Assembly: GCF_003286085.1 (NCBI RefSeq)
Contig: NW_020825313.1
Location: 124,001 to 188,000 of the forward strand
DNA length: 64,000 nucleotides
Source of the DNA: Drosophila persimilis
Taxonomy: Eukaryota > Arthropoda > Insecta > Diptera > Drosophilidae
Reading direction: 5' to 3'
Positions 30,876-40,278 of the stretch are shown here, one piece after another; position 1 is the stretch's first letter, and the number at the start of each line of letters is the position of its first letter. The notes beneath the pieces are model-generated. The model made no database searches, had not been told where the DNA came from, and worked only from the letters and a program-made list of their open reading frames with translations. The position numbers were made by a program, and so were the translations under genes.

Positions 30876-32245
30876 GCTGATCTTTTAGTCAGGGCGTTCC
30901 TAAACAGGGGGCATCTACCGCTGCCGGCCACGTGCTTCCAGTCTGCGCTCGTTCCCTTGCAGAGCATGCACTGTGGTTCCAGGCTACAGTCCTTTGCCAG
31001 GTGGTTCTCCTTTCCACATCTTCTACACAGCTTGGACCTATCTACTTTGCTACTGCACTGTCGTGCCATATGCCCAAACTCGAGACATCTGAAGCATTTG
31101 GTGACGCTGATTCGCTCGCGCAGTCTGCATCTTACCCAGCCTACTTTTAGGACTCCTATTTTCAGAGCCTTCTGAGCGCTCTCCGCTGGCAGCCTGATTG
31201 TGGCCGTCTGGGTTCCGCCGTATGCCTTTCTCAGCTGGATGTCATCCGCAGACAGCTCCGCCAATTCCACCTGGCTTCGCAGAGCTTCGCATATATCCTC
31301 CGGTGTGGTTATTTCGTCCAGGTCCTTGCACTCTACGGTCACCCGGTGCGACAGGCTACGGACTTCTGCGTGCTCCTTCAGCGTATTGGCTACAAGGCTT
31401 TTAAACGTCTCCGTCTCCTCTCCCGACTTGTTGAGCTGTAGCAGTAGCTCTCCTTTTTGGGTCCTCCTGATCCTGGCGACCGCATCACCGAGTCCACGCA
31501 GGGTTTCGTCCGTCCTAACCTTGCGCAGTATCTCTGCATAGGTCTGTTCACCTTTGGCGGCAATGACGATGGCGTCTGGTCGCGTCTTGTCCGCGAGCGC
31601 TCCAGTCGGCTTTTGCGGCCTCTTCCTTCTGCGCCGGTTGGTCACCGTCATAAATGGGGTCTCCTCCGTCTCCTTTCTCTCCCTTTCAGCGTGGGCGTCC
31701 TTTTCAACTGCTACTCCCGGTGTGGTCTGGACCTCGACCGCTGCCTTGGTTCTCTTTGTCCGGGGTGTTGGTGCACCTGCAGCCTGTTTCCTCTTAGGCT
31801 CCGGGAGAGGTCTGAAAATCGGTGACGTCTGAGAGGACTGGCGGGTCCTGATCACCGCCTTAGCTCCTTCGTCGTGCAGCTGGATAGCAACCAGCTCATA
31901 CAGCACCCTTATGCTCTCGATCGAGTCCCGCATAGGTTGGTGTATTGATCGCCTCTTGCCATCCTCAAGCATCTCCACTAGCTGCGTGATCTCTCGTCCT
32001 AGATCGCGCAGCGCTGTGCTGCCCTGAGCTTTTTGGTGCTGCTCCGGGCCAGGGAGGGCCGGCAGCGGGGCTTCGGTCCGCTCGCCAGTTGGCGTTCTCG
32101 CCATTTTTTTGCTTTTACTGAAGCCTTCTGTGTCGTTTGTCATTATAGGTGTGATATTTGTGCTCATTTTGTTGGGTCCCAACTCGTAAGCCGTTGTCCT
32201 TGTCTGTTGTACAGTCGCGTTATGATCCCATGGTTGTCTATGCAA
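30872..32245 (-). CDS. LINE copy B ORF1
   Basis: 457 codons, differing from copy A ORF1 at only a few residues (for example YELVAIQ for YKLVAIQ, and EETETFKSL for EETEKFKSL). It has the same three CCHC knuckles at the C terminus and the same ATGA overlap with ORF2. The frame is open from end to end. Translation of the downstream ORF2 would stop at its frameshift, so this copy could supply ORF1 protein only. Confidence 0.9.
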   Translation of the reverse strand: MHRQPWDHNATVQQTRTTAYELGPNKMSTNITPIMTNDTEGFSKSKKMARTPTGERTEAPLPALPGPEQHQKAQGSTALRDLGREITQLVEMLEDGKRRSIHQPMRDSIESIRVLYELVAIQLHDEGAKAVIRTRQSSQTSPIFRPLPEPKRKQAAGAPTPRTKRTKAAVEVQTTPGVAVEKDAHAERERKETEETPFMTVTNRRRRKRPQKPTGALADKTRPDAIVIAAKGEQTYAEILRKVRTDETLRGLGDAVARIRRTQKGELLLQLNKSGEETETFKSLVANTLKEHAEVRSLSHRVTVECKDLDEITTPEDICEALRSQVELAELSADDIQLRKAYGGTQTATIRLPAESAQKALKIGVLKVGWVRCRLRERISVTKCFRCLEFGHMARQCSSKVDRSKLCRRCGKENHLAKDCSLEPQCMLCKGTSADWKHVAGSGRCPLFRNALTKRSA

Positions 32246-32891
32246 GCAGGGAGGCCATGCGAGGGTTGACTCCCGCCCTTATGGGGTCGGGAGTTCAGAG
32301 CCGGATCCGCGCTAGTCAGGAGTGACTCAACTGAGCCTGTACGTCCAATTTAATGGCTACGGAACAAGGAGCGTGCTTAGAGATTTGCCAATTTTTCACG
32401 GGACGGGGGCAGAAGCAGCATTAACCTAGCAGCCATTTCGGCGGGGTTTCATTCCGCGTACTAAAGTGCTAGAATGCTGGCTTCCGTCAGCCCTGGGGTC
32501 ATCAATCCAAAAAAGGGGGGGTCCAGTTCCTATCCTAAGACTTTACTGGTCTCCGTCTTAGTCGCCTTCTCGTATTAGCTAGGTGTTTCACAGGTGTGTT
32601 AGACCTATCCGGGGGATACCTGGCATGTGCCGGCGGTTACGAGTTGCTTTAGTGCTCTATAGAGGGAGCAGAACATCCCCGTGTCTTCTTAGTCGCCTCA
32701 TACGACAAGCTATGACATGCTGTGGTGGTATTCTACTGCCCGCTCACCACACGGGTGGGTGTTTTTTTTTTTTTTTTTTTTTTTTATTCATATTAAAAAT
32801 AGGATATATATATATAAAATATAAGAATATAAAAATTAGAATAAAAATATATAGCGTATACATATATATGGACCAGACTTGCGGGACTGCC

Positions 32892-32908
32892 GTGAAGCAT
32901 TGCTTCAC
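32892..32908 (-). promoter_or_regulatory. 3' UTR hairpin of LINE copy C
   Basis: GTGAAGCA-A-TGCTTCAC in RNA sense, a perfect inverted repeat that would fold with a small loop. It lies 16 bases after the ORF2 stop. The stem differs from copy A but pairs fully, which supports a conserved structure. Confidence 0.6.
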
Positions 32909-32924
32909 AAGGCTGGCTAGCCTA

Positions 32925-35894
32925 TTACGGCCGCTCATTTCGTGTGCGTTCAAGCCGCCTCAGTTCCGAAGCGATCTCCATTGCAAGACTGCATATCGCC
33001 GTCCAATTTGCTTGGTTTTCCAGCATCCTTGGTACCAAACCTTCCACCGTAATGGGCACTCCTATGGTGCCTTCTGCTCGCCTGCGGGCCTCTGAGAATC
33101 TGGCGCATGCGGTCAGCACATGCTCAGCGTTTTCTACTGTTCCGCAGCAGCTGCACAGCCCATCTTCTTCGTGGCCAAAGCGGTGAAGGTACTCTTTAAA
33201 GCACCCGTGGCCGCTGAGAACTTGTGTCAGCGAGAACGTAAGTTCTCCATGCCGCCGATTCATCCATGCTGCAATGTTGGGGATTAGACGGTGGGTCCAG
33301 CGGCCGGTTACAGCATTATCCCATCTGAGTTGCCAGCTCTCGAGACATTCAGCCCTCGCCCTGGTCTTAGCCGTTCTAGCTTCTGCCTGTGTGTTGGCGG
33401 CCTTTCTTCCCTTGTGGATTTCACTGGCTTCCTTCGCTGCGAGCTCTACGGGTGGTATGCCGCTTATTACCATTATTGCCTCTGTGGAGACAGTACGGAA
33501 CGCCGAGCTGACCCGCAGGGCTCCGAGTCTGAAGTCCGACTCTATGCCCTTAGTGTAGCTCTTGGTCCTCGTGGCCTGGGCCCATATTGGCGCTGCGTAT
33601 AGTATGGATGACTTGGCCACGTTAAATAGCAGTCTCCTACTCGTTGACTTTGGGCCTCTGTGGTTCAGCATCATACGTGACACCGCCATGACTACGCCGT
33701 GTGCCTTCTGGTGTGTCTGCTGCAGGTGCTCTCTAAACGACAGTCTGGTGTCCAGCATAACTCCCAGGTACCTTATTGCTCGTTTTGAGGTAATTGAGGC
33801 TCCTCCTACGGTTATCCTCGCCGTCTCCACCTGTTTCCTGCTACTGATGAGAACCGCTTCCGTCTTGTGCTCGGCTAGCTTGAGCCCTGCCACGTCTAGC
33901 CAGTCGCTTATGATTCTGATTGCCTCGTTCATACAGCTCTCGGTCTCCGCGAGGGTTTTCTTCGTGACCGTCACCGCGACATCGTCAGCGAATCCCACTA
34001 TTTCGACTCCTTGCTGGAAGTTGAGGCGAAGAATTCCATCGTACATGGTATTCCACAGTAAAGGTCCCAGTACAGATCCTTGTGGGACTCCTCCCGTGAT
34101 GGAGTATGATCGAGGGCCATCTTCCGTGTCGTACGTCAGCCATCTGTTGTCCAGGTAGTCGCTGACCATCGCCTGTAGATATCCGGGGATTTCGAGTGTG
34201 CGCAGGGAGGACATTATCCTGCTCCAGGATGCCGAGTTAAAGGCGTTTTTTACGTCCAGTGTTGCCACCAGACAGTATTTTTTGGCCCCGCCGAGCCATC
34301 GTGTGCCTTCCAAGGCCTTTCTGGCAGTGCCGCACACCTTGTCTAGCGCATCCAAGGTAGAGCGAGCCTTCCTAAAGCCGTACTGGCTGTCGGAGAGTCC
34401 ACCAGCGGCCTCGATAGCCTCCGTTAGCCTTGCGCTGATTATGCTTTCCAGCATCTTACCTGCGCCGTCCAGGAGGCAGATAGGCCTGTATGCCGATGGG
34501 TCCTCCGTGTCTTTCCCAGGTTTTGGTATCAGCACCAGCTTTTGCTTCTTCCATCTTCCAGGAAAGCATCCGTCTGTGAGGCATTTGGTGTAGGTCTGCG
34601 CAAAGATCATCGGGTGCAGGCTAATAGCCAGCTTGAGGGCCCGATTTGGGATGCCGTCTGGTCCTGGTGCCTTGCAGTTTGGCACTCTCTTTACTAGTTT
34701 TGCCAACTCTTGCGGGGTCACTGGGGGTACTTGGTGTCCCGTGCTCGTGATCCTGTCTATCTGCGTGTCCTGCGCTGGGAATAGGTGCTTGACGATTGCC
34801 TCCATTTTATCCGCTCCTGTTGGTGCCGCGTGCTTGAATGCGCCGGTCTTCTTCATGACCACCTTGTAGGCCTTTCCCCAGAGATCGTTTTCGGCTTCGT
34901 CACAGAGATCTAAGAAGCATCGTTGTTTACTATTTTTGATTTCCTTCTTCAGTGCCTTCCTTCTTCGGGTGTAGATTTCCTTGAGGGCCTGGAAGTCTGC
35001 TGTTCCGCGGGATCTGTGGTATGCTCTTCTGGCGCCTATGCATGCGTGGCGGGCCTCCTCGATTGCCTGGTTCCACCAGTATACCGGCCTATGGCCTTTA
35101 AATGGTTTGCTGCGCTCCATGCTAGCTTTGCACGCCCTTTCGAGTTGTCCCATGACTTGTGCCACTAGATCGCCTTCGCCTTCCACCTCGGCTAGTCCTG
35201 CTAGGGCTGCCCTGAAGGCTGGTGTGTTCAGCGTGGTTTCTTTGTAGTGCCCCCTCGTAGCGATACTCTGGGTGGCTCTTCTGGTCTGGATGCTGCAGAG
35301 GATAGCGTTGTGGTCGCTCGCGGTGTACTGCTCGCTGATCTGCCATAACGTGCTCGCTGCTAGTCGAGTACTTATGTAGGTGAGGTCTATGATGGATGTG
35401 GTACCTGCTCTGCTGAAAGTTGGGTTGGAACCAGCGTTTTTTAGGACTATGTCCAGGGAGGCAAAAGCCTCCACTAAGACACGGCCCCTGGCATTCGTTG
35501 TTGCTGACTCCCATTCCGTTGCCCAGGCGTTGAAGTCCCCAGCTACTAGCGACGGCGAGTGTGCTCTGATGTCATCTGCCAATTTGTCTATTGTGTCGCT
35601 GAACTCTTCGAGTGACCAGCTGGGTGGTAGGTAACAGCTGTATACCCATAGGTCTTTCAGCCTCCCTCGTACGTATCCTTTGGATCTTTTAACTCCGTCC
35701 AGGTGCTGTGCTGGTTTGCCGCACATCCAGATTGCCGCTTTCCCCGATTGATCCATGACCCACGTGTTGGATCTCACGGTCTTGTAGGGCTCGCTCAGCA
35801 GTGCCAGGTCCGTGTTGAGCTCTGTAACGGATTGGGTGAGAAGGTCTTGGGCCACCCTGCAATGGTTAAGGTTCAGTTGGATGATCCTTAACAT
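32925..35894 (-). CDS. LINE copy C ORF2: endonuclease and reverse transcriptase, intact
   Basis: 989 codons with no break. Endonuclease motifs are QLNLNHCRVAQ, AGDFNAWATEW, SIIDLTYIST and SDHNAILCS. RT motifs are CKAPGPDGIPN, QYGFRKARSTLDAL, TLDVKNAFNSASW, GGVPQGSVLG and the catalytic box GFADDVAVTV. The C-terminal zinc motif is CSCCGTVENAEHVLTAC. The ATG lies seven bases before the end of the ORF1 stop (ATGTTAA). The protein looks fully functional, but the element lacks its 5' end, so expression would need an outside promoter. Confidence 0.92.
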   Translation of the reverse strand: MLRIIQLNLNHCRVAQDLLTQSVTELNTDLALLSEPYKTVRSNTWVMDQSGKAAIWMCGKPAQHLDGVKRSKGYVRGRLKDLWVYSCYLPPSWSLEEFSDTIDKLADDIRAHSPSLVAGDFNAWATEWESATTNARGRVLVEAFASLDIVLKNAGSNPTFSRAGTTSIIDLTYISTRLAASTLWQISEQYTASDHNAILCSIQTRRATQSIATRGHYKETTLNTPAFRAALAGLAEVEGEGDLVAQVMGQLERACKASMERSKPFKGHRPVYWWNQAIEEARHACIGARRAYHRSRGTADFQALKEIYTRRRKALKKEIKNSKQRCFLDLCDEAENDLWGKAYKVVMKKTGAFKHAAPTGADKMEAIVKHLFPAQDTQIDRITSTGHQVPPVTPQELAKLVKRVPNCKAPGPDGIPNRALKLAISLHPMIFAQTYTKCLTDGCFPGRWKKQKLVLIPKPGKDTEDPSAYRPICLLDGAGKMLESIISARLTEAIEAAGGLSDSQYGFRKARSTLDALDKVCGTARKALEGTRWLGGAKKYCLVATLDVKNAFNSASWSRIMSSLRTLEIPGYLQAMVSDYLDNRWLTYDTEDGPRSYSITGGVPQGSVLGPLLWNTMYDGILRLNFQQGVEIVGFADDVAVTVTKKTLAETESCMNEAIRIISDWLDVAGLKLAEHKTEAVLISSRKQVETARITVGGASITSKRAIRYLGVMLDTRLSFREHLQQTHQKAHGVVMAVSRMMLNHRGPKSTSRRLLFNVAKSSILYAAPIWAQATRTKSYTKGIESDFRLGALRVSSAFRTVSTEAIMVISGIPPVELAAKEASEIHKGRKAANTQAEARTAKTRARAECLESWQLRWDNAVTGRWTHRLIPNIAAWMNRRHGELTFSLTQVLSGHGCFKEYLHRFGHEEDGLCSCCGTVENAEHVLTACARFSEARRRAEGTIGVPITVEGLVPRMLENQANWTAICSLAMEIASELRRLERTRNERP

Positions 35895-36490
35895 TTGAGT
35901 TTTCTAACTGCCTCGCGGTACGCTGGGCACTTAAAACTTCCCGAGGCATGGTCTGTGGGGCTACCCGTTTTTTGTGCGCAGAGTATGCAGTGTGGGTCCT
36001 TGCTGCAATTTCTGGCCTCATGGTCTCTGCCTCCACATCTAAAGCACGCTCCTCTGTGGTCCTTTTCTCCGGTGCAGTTTACCGAGATGTGCCCGAACTC
36101 CAAACACTTGTAGCATCGTTTTGGCGACATTATTTGCTTGATACGGCAGTTCACCCAGCCGACCCTTATCTTCCCCATTTCAGCGAGTTTGTTGGCGGCA
36201 ACTGCCTGGAGGGATAGGGTGGCTATCTGCATCCGGCTTCTGGTGGCTCTTAAGGACCTTACCGCGTCCTCGGGGATTTCGGTTACCCCTGTGGCACGCT
36301 TTAGTGCTTCCAATATCTCTGCCTTCGTTGTTATCTCATCTAGATCCATTAACTCGAGCCTTGTTTGTTCGGTAAGGGCCCGTACCACTGCCTTGGCCCC
36401 TAGTGCATTTCCGACCGCCGATTTAACCTCCTCCGCGCTGTGACTCGGGGCTTTTTTGAGGCGCAGCAGCAGATCTCCCTTTGCTGTCTT
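35888..36490 (-). pseudogene. LINE copy C ORF1, C-terminal 200 codons
   Basis: Keeps the region GDLLLRLKKAPSHSAEEV onward and the three CCHC motifs (CYKCLEFGHISVNC, CFRCGGRDHEARNC, CILCAQKTGSPTDHASGSFKC). The N-terminal half is gone at the junction near 36490, and the Met seen at 36496 is a chance start created by the join. The stop overlaps the ORF2 ATG. Confidence 0.88.
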
Positions 36491-36639
36491 CCACACGGGT
36501 GTTTTTTTTTGTTTTTTTTTTTTTTTTTTTTGTTTTGTGACTACAGGAAAGCTTCATGCCGACTCAGCCGAAGCCGAAGTGAGGGACTCTAACCGCTCTA
36601 AAACCAACCACACCTATCCCGGATCCCGGCGGTACTGTC

Positions 36640-36656
36640 GCGAGATATTAGTTCGC
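36640..36656 (-). promoter_or_regulatory. 3' UTR hairpin of LINE copy D
   Basis: Counterpart of 42337-42353, with one base changed (GTTCGCC instead of CTTCGCC), which weakens the inner stem. Confidence 0.45.
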
Positions 36657-36705
36657 CGGGGGGAGATGCCCGTAGGGCTCTTCTCTTAACAATCTCCTTT
36701 ATCCT

Positions 36706-39669
36706 TTATCTCCTAGCATTGCGTGCTCTTTCTTCGCGACGCAGTTTGGTAGCCATAGTTACGGCCATGAATCTAATCGCGGCCCAGTTTCCTTCCGACT
36801 CCAGCAGGCATTCTGCCAGGTTTGTCACCGCTGGCATTCTTCCAAGCTTGTTGCTTAGATCCTCTCGTTCTTGCCGAAATCTTGGACATTCGAAGAAGCA
36901 GTGCTCTGCGTCTTCGATGACCCCTGCGCAGACCACGCAGAAGGGGTCGTCCTCGTGCTTAAACCTATGCAGGTAGGCTTTAAAGCAACCGTGTCCTGTC
37001 AGCAGTTGTGTCAGGTGATACTCCACTTGTCCATGGCTACGGTTCAGCCAACTCTTCAGGTCTGGGATTAGCCTATGGGTCCATCGCCCTTTGCTGCTGT
37101 TATCCCACGAATCTTGCCATTGCAGGATTGTGCGCTGCCTTAAGGCACCTCTGGTGTCCTGGTCCGTAGTCCCCAGGGTTCGCTGTGCCCTGATTCCTGC
37201 GGCTTCTCTTGCCAGCAGATGGATGGGAATCATTCCTGCTACCACAAGTGCGGCGTCTTGGGATACCGTTCTGAATGCGCAACACACCCTCAGGGCACAC
37301 AGCCTCTGGACTGCGTTGCATTCTCGGGCATATGTTTTATGCTTCATTGCATCAATCCATATTGGTGCCGCGTACATTAGCGTTGAGCCAACTACGCTCG
37401 CTAGTAGCTTTCGCCTTGGCTGTTTCGGGCCTCCGGTGTTGGCCATAATGCGGGATAGGGCCACTGCCGTCTTTCCTGCTTTGCTGCTTGCATACGCCAT
37501 GTGATGCTTGAAGCTGAGTCTGTGGTCACTCATGACCCCCAGGTACTTCAGGCTTGGACTGGAGCTAATAGTGCAGTCTCCTACTCGGATCGTGGCCGTC
37601 TCCACTACTTTCCTGCTGCTTATGAGCACCGCCTCCGTTTTGTGGGTGGCTAATGCGAGATCCCTCCCTGATAGCCATGTTCTGGCTCTCTCTACCGCGT
37701 CGTTGCAGATTTCTTCCGCCGCTTCTTTCTGTTTTGCCACTACGACTATTGCTATGTCGTCGGCAAAGCCTATCACCGTTGCGCCCATTGGCATATCCAT
37801 CTTGAGGATTCCATCATACATGATGTTCCACAGCAGCGGGCCGAGGACCGATCCTTGGGGAACTCCTCCAGTGATTTGGTGCTCACGTGTCCCCTTATCC
37901 GTCTCATATATGAGCAATCGGTCTCTTAGGTAGTCCGCGATGATATTCTGCAGATACGGCGGTACTTGAAAGTTTCTCAGTTCTTCTAGTATGTGATCCC
38001 AATTGGCAGAGTTGAATGCATTTTGGACATCGAGTGTTGCCACTATGCAATACTCTTTGGTCCCGTACATCCACCGGGTGCCATCGATAGCTCGCTTTGC
38101 TATCTCACATACCTCGCCGATTGCGTCCACCGTGGACCTACCTTTGCGAAACCCGTGCTGTCTCGGTGAGAGCTGACGCGTTACTGCCTTCTCCAGCCTG
38201 GTGTGGATTATGCGCTCGAGGATCTTACCCACTGTGTCGAGCATGCAGAGTGGTCTATAGGATGATGGCTCCTCGGTCGGCTTGTTCCCCTTGGGTAAGA
38301 GGACTAGCCGCTGTCGCTTCCATGGTCTGGGGAAGGTCCCTTCGGACATGCACGCATTGAATAAATCCACGTACATTTGTGGATTGGTCTCAATAGCCGT
38401 GCGGAGAACGGCATTTGGGACCCCATCAGGTCCTGGTGCTTTGCCGTTCTTTATCCGTTGTAGAGCTTCGAGGACTTCTGCTCCCGTGGTGGCTTCTATT
38501 TCAGGTGGCGGTATTCTATCCATCACCCTCTGGGCTGCCACTTTCTCTGGGAATAGGGTTTCTACTATGTTAACCAGCAGATCTGCACACATTGGCGGCG
38601 GGGGACTGAACACTCGCAGTCTCTTCATTACCAGCCTGTATGCGTAGCCCCAAGGGTTCGCATCTGCGTCATCGCAGAGCTTTTCGAAGCATTTGCGCTT
38701 GGCATCTTTGATCTGCCTCTTCAAGCAGCGTCTGCTTTCCTTATATTCTCCTTGGAGCCTCTCGAATTCCGGGGAACCTCTCGAACGCTGGTACAGTCGT
38801 CTTTTCCGCTGGCACTCCTGCCTGGCGCTACCTATTGCAGCGTTCCACCAATAAGCTGGCCTGCGGTTGTTCAGGCTTCTTCTTTTCCTTAGCATGGAGG
38901 CATCACATGCTTCCAGCGTATGTATAGCCAGTTGGCTTGCTCTCTCTTCAGCCGTACCGTTGGTCTCGTAGTCCTCAAACATGGCCCGGACCATATCCGG
39001 CTCTAGCGTTTCGGTCTTATAACCGGTCCGCTTGCCAATGAACGGGTTAGGTGCGCCCGCTTCCTGGATTTCACATATGAGGGCTTGGTGGTCACTCCCG
39101 GTGTATAAGCCACTAACTTCCCACGTTGTCCTGCGGCTGAGGCTGCTGCTCACGAACGTAAGGTCTATTATAGACCCCGTTCCAGCTCTGCCGAACGTCT
39201 GCTGTGTGCCTGTGTTCAGCAGTACGGCATCCAACGTCGCAAAGCATTCTAAGAGTGCCTGTCCCCTTGGGTTCGTTCTCGGGCATCCCCACTCCGTCGC
39301 CCAGGCGTTGAAATCGCCGGCTATGAGCGTAGGGTGTTTCTCCCGCGCATCTTCAGCAATCCTTTCCAGTGCCTGCGTCGCCTGCTGTAGGCTGAGGCTC
39401 GGGGGCAGGTAGCAGCTATATATGTGCACTCCATTTATCCGGGCTCTGGCGAATCCGTCTCCGACGTATGTTTGCAGTAGTTGCTGTGTGGGACTCGCAC
39501 AGCTCCATATCGCTGCCTTCTTGCTCGAGTCAGCAATCCACTCTCCCGAGTTGCGATTCCGGTATTGCTCGCTTATGACTGCTACATCAATACGGTGCTC
39601 CCTTATGGTCTGGTCCAGCAGCTGCTGTGCCATCTCGCAGTGGTTGAGGTTTAGTTGGATGATTTTCAT
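36706..39669 (-). CDS. LINE copy D ORF2, intact
   Basis: 987 codons, nearly identical to copies F and G. The endonuclease occupies about 1-225 (AGDFNAWATEWG near 117-128, GSDHQAL near 191). RT covers about 405-700 (GKAPGPDGVPN, QHGFRKGRSTVDAI, GGVPQGSVLG, catalytic box GFADDIAIVV near 634). The zinc motif CVVCAGVIEDAEHCFFEC is near 911-928. A few substitutions separate it from F (SDHRLSFKHH for IDHRLSFKHH). The upstream ORF1 is only a 29-codon stub because of the chimeric join, so expression from this copy is doubtful. Confidence 0.92.
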   Translation of the reverse strand: MKIIQLNLNHCEMAQQLLDQTIREHRIDVAVISEQYRNRNSGEWIADSSKKAAIWSCASPTQQLLQTYVGDGFARARINGVHIYSCYLPPSLSLQQATQALERIAEDAREKHPTLIAGDFNAWATEWGCPRTNPRGQALLECFATLDAVLLNTGTQQTFGRAGTGSIIDLTFVSSSLSRRTTWEVSGLYTGSDHQALICEIQEAGAPNPFIGKRTGYKTETLEPDMVRAMFEDYETNGTAEERASQLAIHTLEACDASMLRKRRSLNNRRPAYWWNAAIGSARQECQRKRRLYQRSRGSPEFERLQGEYKESRRCLKRQIKDAKRKCFEKLCDDADANPWGYAYRLVMKRLRVFSPPPPMCADLLVNIVETLFPEKVAAQRVMDRIPPPEIEATTGAEVLEALQRIKNGKAPGPDGVPNAVLRTAIETNPQMYVDLFNACMSEGTFPRPWKRQRLVLLPKGNKPTEEPSSYRPLCMLDTVGKILERIIHTRLEKAVTRQLSPRQHGFRKGRSTVDAIGEVCEIAKRAIDGTRWMYGTKEYCIVATLDVQNAFNSANWDHILEELRNFQVPPYLQNIIADYLRDRLLIYETDKGTREHQITGGVPQGSVLGPLLWNIMYDGILKMDMPMGATVIGFADDIAIVVVAKQKEAAEEICNDAVERARTWLSGRDLALATHKTEAVLISSRKVVETATIRVGDCTISSSPSLKYLGVMSDHRLSFKHHMAYASSKAGKTAVALSRIMANTGGPKQPRRKLLASVVGSTLMYAAPIWIDAMKHKTYARECNAVQRLCALRVCCAFRTVSQDAALVVAGMIPIHLLAREAAGIRAQRTLGTTDQDTRGALRQRTILQWQDSWDNSSKGRWTHRLIPDLKSWLNRSHGQVEYHLTQLLTGHGCFKAYLHRFKHEDDPFCVVCAGVIEDAEHCFFECPRFRQEREDLSNKLGRMPAVTNLAECLLESEGNWAAIRFMAVTMATKLRREERARNARR

Positions 39670-39756
39670 CTATCCTTCATTTGCTGCATCGCCTTTTGGT
39701 ACTGCGGGCACCTCGAACTCGTCGTTTGGTGCTTCGGGTCCTTCACCCGGTGGCGC
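39667..39756 (-). pseudogene. Stub of subfamily-3 ORF1 in the chimera
   Basis: The last ~29 codons of subfamily-3 ORF1 (KHQTTSSRCPQYQKAMQQ region) precede the D ORF2 start with the same ATGA overlap as in copy F. The upstream part is replaced by subfamily-4 sequence. Confidence 0.85.
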
Positions 39757-40278
39757 ACAGACTGTTGCGGTCGATGTAAGGTCGATGACTGACCCAGAGC
39801 CACCCCTGTTGAACTTATTCGCGGTCCCCTGATTCAGCAATGCTACGTCCAACGCAGCGAAGGCCTCAATCAGAGCGTGTCCCTTGTATATGGCGTCCGA
39901 GCTGCTGCTTCTGGAGATGTCGCCAGCAATCACATTTGGTGTGTGGTGCCTGGCGTCGTCGGCCAATTCGTCCATCGCTGCAGCGAAGCTATGACGGCTC
40001 AAGCTTGGGGGGAGATAGCAGCTATAAATCCATAAGTTCCCCAGTTTTGCCCTGACGAAATGTCGGAACACAGCGCACGCTGAGGGCCGCAGAGGAGGCT
40101 TACCGCAAGCCCATATTGCTGCTTTTCCTGAGGAGCTTTGGACCCAGAATCCATCCTCGGGGGAAATGTATGGTTCGCTAATTATTGCAACGTCCGTTCT
40201 CATGTCACGCACGGACTGAGCGAGCAGATCTGTGGCAGCCTCGCAATGGTTTAGGTTTATTTGGTAAAACCTAACCAT
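39757..40278 (-). pseudogene. Subfamily-4 ORF2 fragment: endonuclease N-terminal part
   Basis: Begins MVRFYQINLNHCEAATDLL and includes the endonuclease motifs IISEPY, SYCYLPPSLSRHSF-like, VIAGDI and GSGSVIDLTST, then breaks at the join near 39757. In AGD(F)NAW the usual Phe-Asn pair is replaced by a short divergent run (GDISRSSSSD), so the domain was already altered. No RT of this subfamily is present in the window. The ATG overlaps the ORF1 stop over eight bases (ATGGTTAG). Confidence 0.85.

Larger units (their letters stand above)
27721..32755 (-). mobile_element. R1-clade LINE copy B (subfamily 1)
   Basis: Full-length, 5.03 kb, near-identical to copy A from the poly-A end (27721-27732) to the 5' terminus (CCCGTGTGG, 32747-32755). 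The two are separate insertions or a duplication, since each has its own poly-A end and its own TG flank. ORF1 is open. ORF2 is split by a 2-bp net loss. It keeps the intact C terminus that copy A has lost. Confidence 0.9.
32762..36499 (-). mobile_element. R1-clade LINE copy C (subfamily 2), 5'-deleted
   Basis: 3.74 kb with a T24 tail (32762-32785), an A/T-rich 3' UTR of about 100 bases, a complete ORF2 and only the last two-fifths of ORF1. At its 5' edge, ORF1 sequence joins a short CCCGTGTGG block (36491-36499) identical to the first nine bases of copies A and B. The 5' UTR and the ORF1 start are therefore missing, but the terminus seems kept. It is a different subfamily from A/B: the same domains with clearly different protein sequence. 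Confidence 0.85.

Noticed and set aside
22681..32755. Segmental duplication or assembly error making copies A and B
   Set aside because: Not excluded, but each copy has its own poly-A length, TG flank and private lesions, which two LINE insertions explain well.
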